From Ceratobasidium sp. AG-K (lineage: Eukaryota > Basidiomycota > Agaricomycetes > Cantharellales > Ceratobasidiaceae), in NCBI GenBank assembly GCA_037039685.1, contig JAWNGF010000003.1, positions 2,728,001-2,792,000 on the forward strand: a stretch of DNA of 64,000 nucleotides, read 5' to 3'. Position numbers and translations under genes: made by a program. The notes beneath the pieces were generated by a model. That model searched no databases, was not told the origin of the DNA, and worked only from the letters and a program-made list of their open reading frames with translations. How positions within the stretch are numbered: position 1 is the stretch's first letter; each line of letters begins with the position of its first letter. Below are positions 1-11,500 of the stretch, in pieces.

Positions 1-1036
1 AAACGGCGGAGTAATAAATCGAACAAAACTCACAGTATGTATGTACAATTTTGTAACGTGTTTCACGGGCAGCAAGGCCACCACCTCAAAACACTGTAAA
101 GTGTTTCTGACCAGCCTAGGGGGTATATAAATATTGTAATGGTTCCTACAAGACATTAAATCAATCATTTCTCACGTCAATCATGCCCAAAGCAATCTCT
201 GAGCATAAGCTCAATTCTATCCTCTGTGGACTCAATTCTGGACACTCCGTCACTCGAATTGTCTCTGATTGCCACATTGCACGTGGTACAGTGAATAGTG
301 TACGTGCCAAGCATTGTCCTGACCTCCCAAAGCCTGCGAGTGGGCAGCCCTGCAAACTTTGCCCGACTGCAGTCCGCCATGCTGTGTGTCTTGTCACCCA
401 CGGAAATTCAGTATCAGCTACCCAGGCCACGCAATTACTGTCAAACATTATGGGGGTCACCATGCATCCTCAAACAGTTTGACGTGCCTTGAAAAGCGCT
501 GGTCTTAAGGCCGTGAAGAAGGTCAAGAAACCAAAGCTCACCGCACGTGCTCGGAGGGAGCGACTTGCCTTTGCCCTGGCACACCAGCATTGGACAATAG
601 AAGATTGGAAACAGGTGTTATGGTCGGACAAAACAAAGATCAATTGTCTGGGGTCCAATGGCGTCAAATGGGGCTGGGTTTGTGGAGGGAAGGAGCTTTT
701 TGAGAGGCTGACGGTGGAGACAGGAAATTTTGGCGGCGGGTCTTTGATGTTCTGGGGGTGTATAGGATATGAGGGAACCGGGATCGGGTGCAGGATAGAC
801 GGAACACTCACTAAGGAGTTATACCTGCAGATTTTGAAGGAAGAACTCAGCAACAGTGTTGAGCATTTAGGGCTGGAGCCGGAGACGGTGATTTTCCAAC
901 AAGACAATGCAAGCACCCACAAGGCTAAAATTTGTCTCAAGTGGTTTGAAGATTCTGGAATGGAGGTACTGGAGTGGCCAGCATACTCACCAGACCTCAA
1001 CCCAATTGAAAATCTGTGGGCAGAGCTGAAAAGGCG

Positions 1037-1041
1037 TCTTG
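1037..1041 (+). repeat. Target-site duplication of Gypsy-A, left copy (TCTTG)
   Basis: TCTTG here and at 15530-15534 flank the two LTRs exactly. This proves a single integration event into the Tc1-1 transposase gene. Confidence 0.95.
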
Positions 1042-1486
1042 TGTCACGACCTTTTCTGTATCTCTTTGTTTTGTCCTGTTTGTCTCGTGCTTGGTCTTGT
1101 TCTTCTCGCCTTGGCGCATTTAGTCGCCTTTATGTAAGCCATGACCGCGGGACATGCCCGCCTGGCCTGTTCCCTTGTTCCCTTGGAGTCCATGGACTTA
1201 TCCTTCTTCCTTTGTGTGTTGTCCTCTTCCCTCGGACTCTTGCTTTTCCTCTTTTTGTGTTCCTTTGTCGCTTGCTCTCTCTTGTACATAGCCACAGTAG
1301 ATAGTACATATACCAGCGACACAAGTCTTGTCTCCACAAGACTTGTTCTCTTGTTGTTTTCCCATCACCCATCGCATGACTCACTTAGGCCTTAGTTGCC
1401 GTCCATTTGACCTTTGCCATCGTCCCAACCCCCATCCTCACTGCCTGTGGAGTCTCGGCCTCCAAGGTTCGGTTAGGGTTGTGACA
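1042..1486 (+). repeat. Gypsy-A 5' LTR
   Basis: 445-bp direct repeat of 15085-15529, with TGTCAC..GTGACA ends. It holds a TATA-like motif at 1309-1312 and the predicted transcript start at 1336. It interrupts the Tc1-1 transposase at codon level. Small open frames inside it on both strands are not conserved products. Confidence 0.97.
1309..1349 (+). promoter_or_regulatory. Gypsy-A TATA box and predicted transcript start with self-primer
   Basis: TATA at 1309-1312 is followed 27 nt later by ACAAGACTTGTTCT (1336-1349). That 14-mer is the exact reverse complement of the primer-binding site at 1489-1502. By analogy with Tf1 and sushi, RNA starting at about 1336 would fold back and prime its own reverse transcription. 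The start site is inferred. Confidence 0.65.
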
Positions 1487-1488
1487 CT

Positions 1489-1502
1489 AGAACAAGTCTT
1501 GT
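1489..1502 (+). other. Gypsy-A primer-binding site, self-priming type
   Basis: AGAACAAGTCTTGT lies 2 nt after the 5' LTR. It is a perfect 14-nt reverse complement of 1336-1349 inside the LTR. I recognise no tRNA 3' end complement here. Known Tf1/sushi-group chromoviruses prime this way. Confidence 0.75.
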
Positions 1503-1994
1503 CGCCTTTGTCGTGGATACAGCCTTTGTTGCTGTTGGAACCAGGTTTATCATCACCAGGTTATCTCTGAGCACTGCACACCCTTCACCATTGATAGCTA
1601 ATACCCCTATCTCTCCCCTGCATCATTTACACGTCGAGGCATATTGCAGCTCACATCCATTAGCACGTTGACGACATCCCCTATCCTCTGATATCACTGA
1701 GCCGTTGCCACCTAATCAGGAAGCGCCGCTCATATATTCTATTGGAACAAGGACCTCTGACACTTTTGCCTTGAACCTACCGTTGACTAGGTTCCCCCTT
1801 CTATCTATCTCTACCCAGGGGACTTTTCAATTGATAATCGATACTACTAGCCATATTTGGTCGCAGCGCACCAGGAAGCGCACTTATTATAGCTCATGTC
1901 GGTTTACCCACAGGGGGAATCGGTTTCAGGACGCATCAGTAGAACTTTCGGCCTAGGACACTCAACATCCCAGATTCCAAGTGCAACCGGCATC

Positions 1995-3590
1995 ATGTCA
2001 GGCGAGACAGGGACCTCTTGATCGGATCCTACAGTTCAGGGAACCGAGCTGTATCAAGTATCATTTGGTGTAGGGGCCCCAGCGGCTACATCGTCACCAC
2101 CCAACGCAAACCGCGATAATGCCTCTATGCGCACTGGAGATCTCCAAGCCCCAGAACCCAAAGCAAGTGGACAAGTGGAAACCAGACCATCAGACCAATA
2201 TATCGAGAGCCATCTAGAAAGTGGTCAATGGTACAACACTTGTGGGACCACCAATGAAGATATTGCTGCCTTCCTACTTAGAATTGCACAACAAGTCAAA
2301 ATCACTAGTAGACGTGTCGATCATATCCACCAATGGATACTCTACAATTCAGGGGATGGCGACCTAAATCTTCAAAACATTCAAGCTACTCAAGCCGACG
2401 TTCAAACCAATCAAGCGCTCCTCAATACTATGCAAAACAATATGGACATTCTGATTCACCAGGCTGGGGGACGCACTTATCAGCCTGGTAACCAAGGAAG
2501 AGGGGAAAATCTCAACACATTGCAACCTCAGGGCAGGGCCCCTCTTAATCAACAAGCACTAGGAAGGTCTATTGGGCGATTTACACTTGGTCCAGCCCCC
2601 GTGGCTCCACCTGTCACTAGCACTACTCCTGCTGCCCCCTGAACTTCCAAGAAGAGTTCGGCCAGCAAACCCCCTGAGTACAACGGCAAACGCGGTCAGA
2701 AGGCTAGGGACTTTACCTTTGCCTGCAACCTCTACATCAGTACCTCGGACCTGCGTTACAATACAGTGGATCAGCAGATCCTCTTCATCATTTCATACCT
2801 GAGGGGGGAAGCCAGGGAATGGATTCGTCCTTTCCTTGAGCAGGAAATGGCTGGTGTCCCTCAACCAATCCTTAACGACATGACCCTCTTTGAAGAAGCC
2901 TTTGAAGAGGCCTTTGGCGAGGTAGAGCAAGCGGAAGTTTACCGGCAGAGATATCGAAATCTGAAACAAACCAAGTCGGTGGTCGATTATATTTCAAATT
3001 TCCGAACTTATTCCAGTGCTCTGGGTTACAATGAAACTACCCTCAAAGACGATTTTTATTCTGGCCTCAAGGACGAAATCCAAGATGTCATGTCAATTCA
3101 AAACATTGATCGCCACATTGTTACCCTCACACAGTTGATGAATCATGCGTCTAGGATTGACGCAAACCTTATTGCACAAAATTTGGAGAAAAAGGCCAAG
3201 GGCCTGGAGAAGGCGACACCGAGCGGAACCTTCAAAAAGGTGACCACGAGCACAACAGCGCAGAAGACGGAATTCAAGGAAGGGGACAAGATTTACACCA
3301 TGGGACCAAAAGGCGCAGCCAGGGGACAAATTACAAAGATTGGCAAGAACAAGAAAGGGTTCAAGATTCCTACTATTAAATGGGAAGACAGATCTGAAAG
3401 TGAACTTCCATTCCCCTACCTACGCTTAAACACTTGCACGGTGGCAGGAGTTGAGGTGGCAGCGTCCAGCAGTTTGGAACTCACCTGTTACCGCTGTCAA
3501 AAGAAGGGTCATATTGCCAAAAATTGCGTCGTCAAAATAGCCGCTTTGGAGGAAGTTTCTGATGAGGAATTGGGAAAAGGCAGTGTCTGA
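1995..3590 (+). pseudogene. gag: Gypsy-A Gag (capsid and zinc-knuckle), two in-frame TGA stops
   Basis: The frame starts at ATG 1995 and runs to TGA 3588-3590, 532 codons, broken by TGA at 2019-2021 and 2640-2642. The long open part from about 2643 contains the retrotransposon Gag helical domain (YLRGEAREWIRPFL region). It ends in one CCHC knuckle, CYRCQKKGHIAKNC, at about 3487-3528. Gag packages RNA and forms the particle. The ATG at 1995 is chosen because it is the first Met in the frame of the whole capsid region. Both stops are explainable as CGA to TGA. The end overlaps pol through a slippery site at 3572. Confidence 0.88.
3572..3578 (+). other. Gypsy-A candidate -1 ribosomal frameshift site (GGGAAAA)
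   Basis: In the gag frame the codons read TTG GGA AAA, so the heptamer G GGA AAA fits the X XXY YYZ pattern. The gag stop follows 9 nt later. The -1 frame continues open through CAG TGT CTG into protease. The same heptamer in the same phase occurs at 8551 and 55437. Confidence 0.65.
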
Positions 3591-4088
3591 AGGGAGCATC
3601 AGGCGCCCTGAAGACAGAACTAGATTGTGTTGCTATGGAGAATCAAAATCAGTCTGTAAACAAAATATATTTATGTTCCACCAAATACGCAGACCAACTC
3701 CGTGTGCCAATAACAATCGAAAGCCTGAAAAACCTTATCACAGTTGCTATGATTGATTCTGGTGCCTCCGGAAACTTCATTAATTCTGAATATATTGCTA
3801 AACATAAAATCCCTACAAAAAAGAAGAAAGTGGCGCGGCAGGTGCAGGTCATTGATGGACGGCCAATAGCAAATGGACTTATTGAGCGAGAGGCTACCTT
3901 CCAAATCATTATGAACGATCATGTGGAGGAAATCACTTGCAATGTAGCGCCTTTGGGACGACACACAGTAGTCTTAGGCATACCATGGTTGAAGAAGCAT
4001 AATCCACAAATCGATTGGACAGGAGGAACACTAGAATTCAATTCACACTTCTGTGCGTCCGAATGTCTTTACGAAGAGTGCAGCGCTT

Positions 4089-4104
4089 TAGAAGGGGGGG
4101 TAGT
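4089..4104 (+). other. Internal copy 1 of the Gypsy-A polypurine tract
   Basis: TAGAAGGGGGGGTAGT is identical over 16 nt to 5508-5523 and to the 3' polypurine tract at 15070-15085. It lies in pol, encoding part of LEGGVVG between protease and RT. A central polypurine tract role is an inference. Confidence 0.5.
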
Positions 4105-5507
4105 GGGAAAACTTCCCAATGAGTATCTGGAGTTTCAGGACGTTTTTGTTGCAAAAGAAGTTGATAAACTCCCACCACATCGACCCTATGATCTCAAAAT
4201 TGAACTGGAACCTGGCGCTAAACCCAAGATTGGGGTGGTCTATTCGTTAACCAAAGAAGAAGACCAAATCCTGAAAGCATGGATTGACAAAAACTTGGAA
4301 AAGGGATTCATTGTTCCATCCACCTCTGAATGGGCGTCACCAGTCATGTTTGTCCGCCGCCATGATATTGATGGCGTTCCCCAACCACCAAGACTGTGCA
4401 TGGACTACAGGTACTTAAACAGGTGGACAAAGAAAAACCATTACCCACTCCCAAGGACTGATGATCTCATCGAACAAGTTAAAGGAGCCAAGATCTTCAC
4501 CATATTGGATTTAAAATATGGTTACAACCTGGTCAGGGTTGCTGAAGAAGATGTATACAAAACGGCGTTTAGAACAAAATACGGCCTTTATGAAACCAAG
4601 GTCATGCCGTTTGGTCTGACCAATGCACTGGCAACCTTCCAGAACATGATGGACGCAGAATTCAGGGACATCAAAGGGGTCTATGTGGAAATTTATATTG
4701 ACAACATCTTGATCTTCTCCAAAAACCCAGAAGAACACCCCACTCATGTCAAAGAAGTACTGCGTAGACTACAACGGATGGGCCTCTATTGTTCCCTCAA
4801 GAAATGTTTGTTCCATGTGCCAAAAGTGGACTATTTAGGCTTGGTAATTTTGGGAGAAGCAATTGAGATGCAGGAAGAAAAAGTGTCGGCAATCAAAAAA
4901 TGGCCAGTTCCAAGGAATGTTACTGATGTTCAAACCTTTCTGGGATTTGCAAACTTCTACAGGCGGTTCATCAAGGGTTATACACACATTGCCAGACCCC
5001 TCTATGACCTCACTATGAAAGGGAAACCTTGGGAATGGAATGCAGAGACACAGGCTAGCTTTGAAAGAATGATCCAGGAATTTCTACAAGCACCCATCCT
5101 GTTACAACCGGATCAAGAAAAAGGGTTCATCATTGAATGTGACGCATCAGACAAAGCCACGGGAGCGGTCCTTAGTCAATATGGAACGGATAACAAACTG
5201 CATCCTGTTGCTTTCATGTCCAAGAGCCTATCACCAGCAGAGTGAAACTACGATATTTTTGATAAGGAACTCCTGGCAATTATCAAAGCTTTCAAGGAAT
5301 GGCGTCATCTATTGGAAGGAACAGAAATTCCGGTTCTACTCATCACCGATCATAAGAATCTAGAGTATTTCATGACCTCCAAAGTCCTCACCAAGCGTCA
5401 AAACAGATGGGCAGTCTTCCTGTCAGAATTCAATTTCCAGATCAAATATCGGGCTGGCGGACTCAATGGAAAAGCCGATGCACTCAGTTGGCGGAGTGAC
5501 CACGATC

Positions 5508-5523
5508 TAGAAGGGGGGGTAGT
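5508..5523 (+). other. Internal copy 2 of the Gypsy-A polypurine tract
   Basis: Same 16-mer as at 4089 and 15070, in pol after RNase H and before integrase. It encodes LEGGVVP. Central polypurine tracts in lentiviruses and Ty1 occupy comparable internal positions, but no function is shown here. Confidence 0.5.
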
Positions 5524-6055
5524 CCCTCAAAAACCCCTACTTGCACCTCACATCTTCATCAATTTGGCCGAAGAAACACCTACTGGCATAGCATCAACGG
5601 CAGAGATTCACACTTCCATTCAAAATCAGCTGCCAAGTGACAAATACATCCAGTCCATTTGGGCGTTCCTCAGCAATCAACCCGAGAAAGCACCTGCCAC
5701 GGTCCAAAAGGAATTTGAGGATTGGAAGATCCAAAATAACTTGCTATACAGGAAAGGTTGGGTCTATGTTCCTAGCAACAACGAGCTCAAGTGACAAATC
5801 TTGGAACTCCATCATGACAACAAGGCAGCCGGTCACATGGGGCAAGCAAAGACTTTGGAATTGATCAAGCGGGAATACTGGTGGCCATCAATGAAGGTGT
5901 TTATCAACAAATACGTGTCATCCTGCAACTTGTGCCAACAAAGCAAACCAATCAACCAGCACCCCCTAGGAGAACTGCAACCACTAGAGCTTCCCTCTAA
6001 ACCCTGGCAACACATTTTGGTTGATATGATTGTCAAACTACCCCTATCAAAAGGC

Positions 6056-6060
6056 CTAGA
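6056..6060 (+). repeat. Target-site duplication of Gypsy-B1, left copy (CTAGA)
   Basis: CTAGA at 6056-6060 and 13355-13359 flank Gypsy-B1. Removing the element and one copy restores the Gypsy-A integrase frame. Confidence 0.95.
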
Positions 6061-6548
6061 TGTTGTGAGCCATGCTCTCGCCATTGGACTCGCCTACGTC
6101 TCATCCTCTCTCGTTGCTTGTACTTGTTTGTGCTTGTCTTTGTGTTTGCTCTTTGTTTGCCTTTCCCCTTGTTTTTCCTGCCATGTTGCCACCTTCTTGT
6201 GGTTATGTGTTACACTGTGTAACGCGGCTGTGCTTTGTACGAGTCATGTCTGTTCATACAGCATGACTCACATGGACACTCCTGACTGGTAGACTGTATG
6301 ACTCATGTGGCTGCGCCTTGTATGACTCAGCCACTCTGTGAATATATATAGAGGACCAACAAGCCTGGTAACCCCAGCTTGTTTTGTCTCGTCTTTACAT
6401 CCCTTTTGAGTGACACTTAGAACCACCCCTACCCTCAAGAACCTACAGACACTTAAGTGTGTTGCGGTTCAAGAGGTTCCTTAGGTCTTAGTGCCGTCCA
6501 CTCTCCATCGCGGCTTGTCTCATAGCCACCAAGAAGAAGCTTACAACA
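6061..6548 (+). repeat. Gypsy-B1 5' LTR
   Basis: 488 bp, pairs with 12867-13354. TATATATA at 6343-6350 lies 33 nt before AGCTTGTTTTGT at 6376-6387, the predicted transcript start and self-primer. The 3' portion is clearly shared with the LTRs of Gypsy-B2 and B3. Confidence 0.97.
6343..6387 (+). promoter_or_regulatory. Gypsy-B1 TATA box and predicted transcript start
   Basis: TATATATA (6343-6350) precedes AGCTTGTTTTGT (6376-6387) by 33 nt. The 12-mer is the exact reverse complement of the PBS at 6551-6562. Spacing is identical in Gypsy-B2 (53226/53259) and B3 (62414/62447). Confidence 0.7.
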
Positions 6549-6550
6549 TT

Positions 6551-6562
6551 ACAAAACAAGCT
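6551..6562 (+). other. Gypsy-B1 primer-binding site, self-priming type
   Basis: ACAAAACAAGCT starts 2 nt after the 5' LTR and is the perfect reverse complement of 6376-6387 in the LTR. The pairing stops exactly at 12 bp on both sides. This matches Tf1/sushi-type self-priming and no tRNA that I recognise. Confidence 0.75.
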
Positions 6563-6577
6563 TAACAACATACAAAC

Positions 6578-8575
6578 ATGTCTATTCAAGAAGATGGAGG
6601 ATCACGTCCCTCATCCACTATATCAACAAGAAGAGGACCCAGTTGAGCCGCAAGGCCCACAGGATCACTAAGCAAGCAAGATATCGCACAAGCTCAAGCG
6701 GGAGGACCTGTCCGATCATGTCCCCAAAGTCAAACATCAATGCCAGGAGCTTTCGGCATTGCCGACATGACAATGGTACAAGAAGAAGAACCCACTATCA
6801 CGAACAGAGAACCAGGAGATCTTACAAATGACCCCACTCCAGCTGTAATTCGTATTTCGACCGGAAGTCCAGGGCCATTGCGTCCCTTGTGGCCACTAGG
6901 GCCTAGGAGACAATTCTTTTCTCCTCAACCCGAAGCTCATGGGGGCGTGTCGCTCGCTCCCATTAGACCTCCCCCTACACCACACATTCCCAATGTTCCT
7001 ACAGTCCCTCAAATTGGAGGAACCATCACCAACGCAGGACCAATTCCAATGGCTTCCCAGCCAGTCACACCAGCGATTCCAGCACCACCATATGTTCCAC
7101 AAGGTTACTCCAAACAATCGGCCCCGGTACAACAAAACCCCGGTGATCCAGGAAGCTCAAGTTCAAGTTCCAGCTCCAGCAGGAGGACCATAATCAGTAA
7201 TCTAGACGATCTGGACGATCTTCTAGAAGGAAGACACAACGCTGTCCTTAGGGTCATAGACGGGATGAGAGTCACTATCGATCGAAGGCTTGGCGGCCTA
7301 GAACAAGCCACACAAGTCCTGGCAAATAACCAGCAAATCTTTAACGACTCCATCAACACCCTACAAGGCACCTTGACGGACCTTCTGAACGCGGCTAGAA
7401 ATAGCGAACATAATTCTTTTCTAGTTGGTCAAGACGTAACCCGCCTTCAAAATGAGGTTACCAACACTCAAGGACTTGTGAACAATGTGCGCGAAGAACT
7501 CAACACTACCAGACAAGGGCAACTCGAATGGAACAAGGCAGTAACACAAGGACTAGAAACCTTACGACAGGAAGGAACTTCCTTCACTGCCAAAATCACT
7601 GAAGTTCAGGAAACCATCAACAATATGCGAGAAGAAATGGACAAAGCATCCCTGCACGGGATCCCGTCTAGGCGATCAAATTCTCCACCACATCCAGACG
7701 CGGAATCTACCAGGATTGATGAATTAGAACTGAGAATCCAACAACTGATCAAGAACCCAAATGTCGGTACTGGACCGCGTCGTCCCAAGGTTACTCGTCC
7801 GGAAGCCTTCGACGGAAAGAAAGGAGAGGGCGCTGAAATGTTCATTACGCAAATGGAGAGCTACTTTGTGCGTCTGAGCGATCAATACACTTCCGACGAA
7901 GAAAGGATCCGCAAAGCCCTAGCAAACTTCAAATCCGAGAACAAAGCCGCCACCCACTGGGCACAAGTACTCTTACGATTGCTTAACCAAGGAGGAAATA
8001 ACCAAAATCTCGCCTCATGGGAGAGTTTCAAAGCACACTTCATGGAACAGTTCAGCGACCCTAACAAAAAAGCTAAAGCCGAATCGGACATCCGAAGATG
8101 CAAACAGACTAACTTGGTAGCAAACTATGCTTCGGAATTCCAATACCTTCTGGTAGACATAAACTGGGGACAGGAAGCTCTGATCAACCAATTCAAGGAA
8201 GGGTTGAAGCCTGAAGTCAAAACCGAACTGGCTCGTTTTGAACTGACCCTGATCAACGAAGATGGGACAGAACGAGAACTATCCCTTGACCGATGGATAT
8301 CAATCGCAATCTCTATTGATCAGAAACTACAAGCAATCAAGAGCATGACAGGGAAGAAGACAGTAACAGCACCCTCTAGCTCTACAAAAAGACTTCCAGA
8401 CAAAGTTTACAAGGCTAGAATTTCCTCGAAACGCTGCCTGAAATGCGGATCAGACAAACACATGCTTGCCAAATGCCCGGAGAAGGAATGGAAAAAGGAG
8501 GAACCTAACCTCAAAGGAAGGGAAGGAAAAATAGAAGAGGAATCCAAGTCGGGAAAAGGCGAGGTCTCCCTCTAA
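6578..8575 (+). pseudogene. gag: Gypsy-B1 Gag, one early TGA
   Basis: ATG 6578 (MSIQEDGGS) to TAA 8573-8575, 666 codons, with TGA at 6644-6646. The same codon is TGG in B2 and CGG in B3, so the ancestral residue was probably Arg. The N-third is Pro/Ser rich with a serine run at about 7155-7190. A long predicted coiled coil covers about 7200-7650. The capsid-type domain follows from about 7780 (TRPEAFDGKKGEGAEMF). One CCHC knuckle, CLKCGSDKHMLAKC, lies at about 8434-8475. Gag forms the particle and binds RNA. The end overlaps pol by a slippery heptamer. Confidence 0.9.
8551..8557 (+). other. Gypsy-B1 candidate -1 frameshift site (GGGAAAA)
   Basis: Gag codons TCG GGA AAA place the heptamer G GGA AAA in the X XXY YYZ phase. 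The gag stop is 15 nt downstream. The -1 frame is open into protease. Confidence 0.65.
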
Positions 8576-11500
8576 CCGTGTGTGGAGAGACCAACAAACC
8601 AGTAATGGAAACAATGTACCTTAGAGCTACCAGCAAATCAACAATTGTCTACACGAATATTACTGGAATCACAGAACCCATCGCTACTCTCATCGACTCG
8701 GGAGCATCAAGAAACTTCGTCGACATCACTTGGGCACGAAGAAACAACGTGGCTCTAATTGAACTGCCAACACCTAGAAAAATAATTGGAATCCAAGGGA
8801 AGGAACTGTCACACCAAATCCGGTTCAAAGCAAATCTGGAATTTGAGTTACATGGAAAAAACTTCAAGCAAAACTTCTTCGCCATGCCTACTGGAGATAC
8901 ACACTTGATTTTAGGGTTAGAATGGCTAGAAGAAGCCAATCCAATAATCGATTGGCTATCAAAAGAAATTTCCTGGCGACCAGACGACATCCTTGGAAAA
9001 GCCGCAGAAATCAAAGACATACCCAAAGAATTCAAAGATTATGCAGAAGTCTTTAGCGAGGAAAAATTTAAACGGATACCGGACCATTGTCCATACGACT
9101 GTTGCATCGATCTAGTGGAAGGAGCAGAACTTCCTAAACCAGCTAGGCCAATCCCACTCTCACCCGCAGAATCCATAGCCCTCAGAAAGTACCTAGATGA
9201 GGAACTAGCGGCAGGCAAAATCCGACCAAGCAAGTCACCAGTAGCCGCAGCAACCTTCTTTGTCAAAAAGGGACAAGACCCAAAGGACCCGGAAAAACCT
9301 CCAGAGCTCAGGTTGGTTCAACACTTCGGCCCAATCAACAAAATAACAAAAGACGACCAGTTCCCTATGCCACTAATGGAGGATCTCCTTGACAAGATCA
9401 AGGACGCAAAAATCTTTTCTAAAATAGACTTGCGTATGGGGTTCAACAACATCCGAGTTAAAGAAGGAGACAAGTGGAAAACAGCATTCCGAACCAAGGA
9501 AGGCCTATTCGAATATATCGTCATGCCCTTTGGATTGAAAAACACGCCGGCAACATTCCAACGATATATGAATCACATTTTCCACGACCTGATTGACATC
9601 TGTGTCATTGTTTACATTGATGACATATTAATTTTCTCCAAGGACCGAAGCCAGCATGTGGAGGATGTTCAAAAGGTACTCAAAATCCTGTTGGACAACA
9701 ACCTCTTTGCAAAACTCCCAAAATGCGAATTTTTCGTCAAGAAACTTGTCTACACAGGAATAAATATCAGCGAGGAGGGAATATCAATGCAAGAGGAAAA
9801 GGTCAAAGCAATCAAGGAATGGACGGAGCCAAGGACAGTCAAACAGGTCCAAGCCTTCCTAGGATTTGCAAACTTTTACAGGCGATTCGTACCAAACTTT
9901 AGCGGCCTGGCAAAACCCTTAACTGTTCTAACAAGGAAGGACCAGAAATGGAAATGGGAAGCAGAACAACAGGAGGCTTTCGATAACCTGAAGAAGGAAA
10001 TATGCAAGGAACCACTACTGCGACATCCAGACCCAACAAAACCTTACATATTGGAAACCGACGCAAGCGGCGTTGCTATGGGATCAATACTCTCTCAAAG
10101 ACAAGACGACGGTTACTTACATCCCATCGCTTTCCTATCAAAATCCTTTAACGCTGCACAAATGAACTACAATGTTCATGACAAGGAATTGATGGCAATT
10201 GTGGAATCACTAAAACACTGGCGATTACATCTAGAAGGAACAAGAGAACCAATAACAATCTACACCAATCACTGTAACCTGCAATACTGGAAGAAGGCAA
10301 CTACATTTAACCAACGTCACGCTTGATGGCATCAAATCCTGGCTTCCTACAACTTTGAAATAGTTTACCGTCCGGGGAATATGTCAACAAAGCCAGATCT
10401 ACTGTCCAGAAGAGCAGATCATAGCGAAATACCAACAGCAGAGCAAATCATGATCAAGGAGGAACAGTTCAGAGGATTCGCCAGAGAAGTCAAGTCAGAC
10501 ATCATTGCGGACATTAGGGAAGCACAAACCAAAGACGAGAGCATCAGGAAGATCATAGAATTGTGCAAAGACAAGGAGACCCTACCCAAATCTGTGCAAC
10601 AAGGAATTAGGAACTACAACTTTGAGGAAGACCTCCTCTGGATAGATGGGAGAATCTACGTGCCAGAAGACAAGGACACTAGGCTAAAAATCCTCAGATT
10701 ACACCACGATGCACCAATGGCAGGACACCAGGGTCAAGCCCGAACGCTAGAGCTAATCTCAAGAAAATACTACTGGCCTGGACTCAAGGCAACAGTAAAC
10801 AAATACGTTGACTCTTGCGAGCAATGCCAAAGGGTGAAAGGAACAAAAAACCAAGTACCACTGAAAGCACTCGAAATCCCGAACGGTCCATGGGAGGATA
10901 TTGCATACAATTTCATCGTAAAACTCCCAAAATCACAAGGCAATGACAGCATTCTAGTGGTAGTAGATCGGTTCTCCCGCATGGCACACTTCATAGCCTG
11001 CAAAGAATCAACAACTGCGGATCAACTTGCCGATCTTTTCCTGAAGAACGTTTGGAAATTACACGGCTTCCCACGAAGTACAGTTTCGGACAGAGGAACA
11101 ACTTTCAACAGCAGGTTCCTGAAGGCCCTCTACCAAAAAATCGGAACAACACCGACGTTCAGCACAGCATATCATCCACAAACAGACGGAATAACTGAAC
11201 AAATAAACCAGTGAATAGAAGCATGGCTCCGCACATTTGTTAACTACAGGCAAGACAACTGGTCCGAACTGCTTCCTATCGCAGAATTCTGCTACAACAA
11301 CCAACAACACGGGATCACAGGAAAAACCCCATTTGAGATTGTCAATGGCAGAGAACCGCTATGGAATGTCTTAAGAAAAGTTACCACGATTCCTGAAGCC
11401 AACAACAAAGCGAACAACTGGCAGGAAGTATGGGACAAAGCAAAAGCAGCAATGGAATGGCACAGGAGAAAGGACACGGTCGAACACCAACCAAAATAAA

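Larger units (their letters stand above)
3572..6060 (+). pseudogene. pol: Gypsy-A Pol part 1: protease, reverse transcriptase, RNase H, integrase start
   Basis: Frame -1 to gag. Order: aspartic protease (DSGASGNF, about 3755), RT (VMPFGLTNALATF; YIDN at 4694-4705), RNase H (IIECDASDKATG, then LLITDHKNL), and the integrase HHCC zinc region (HH..H..C..C, 5811-5940). The RT catalytic YxDD box reads YIDN, so one metal-binding Asp is lost by GAC to AAC in a CpG context. TGA stops occur at 5243-5245 and 5792-5794. PATF is changed to LATF and an SRR to SWR, also at CpG sites. The frame is cut at 6060 by Gypsy-B1 and resumes at 13360. Confidence 0.93.

Noticed and set aside
1044..1395. Open frames on both strands within the Gypsy-A LTR (also 15087-15438, 6072-6266, 12878-13072)
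   Set aside because: They repeat because the LTR is repeated, are low complexity and have no conserved product; they are non-coding LTR DNA.
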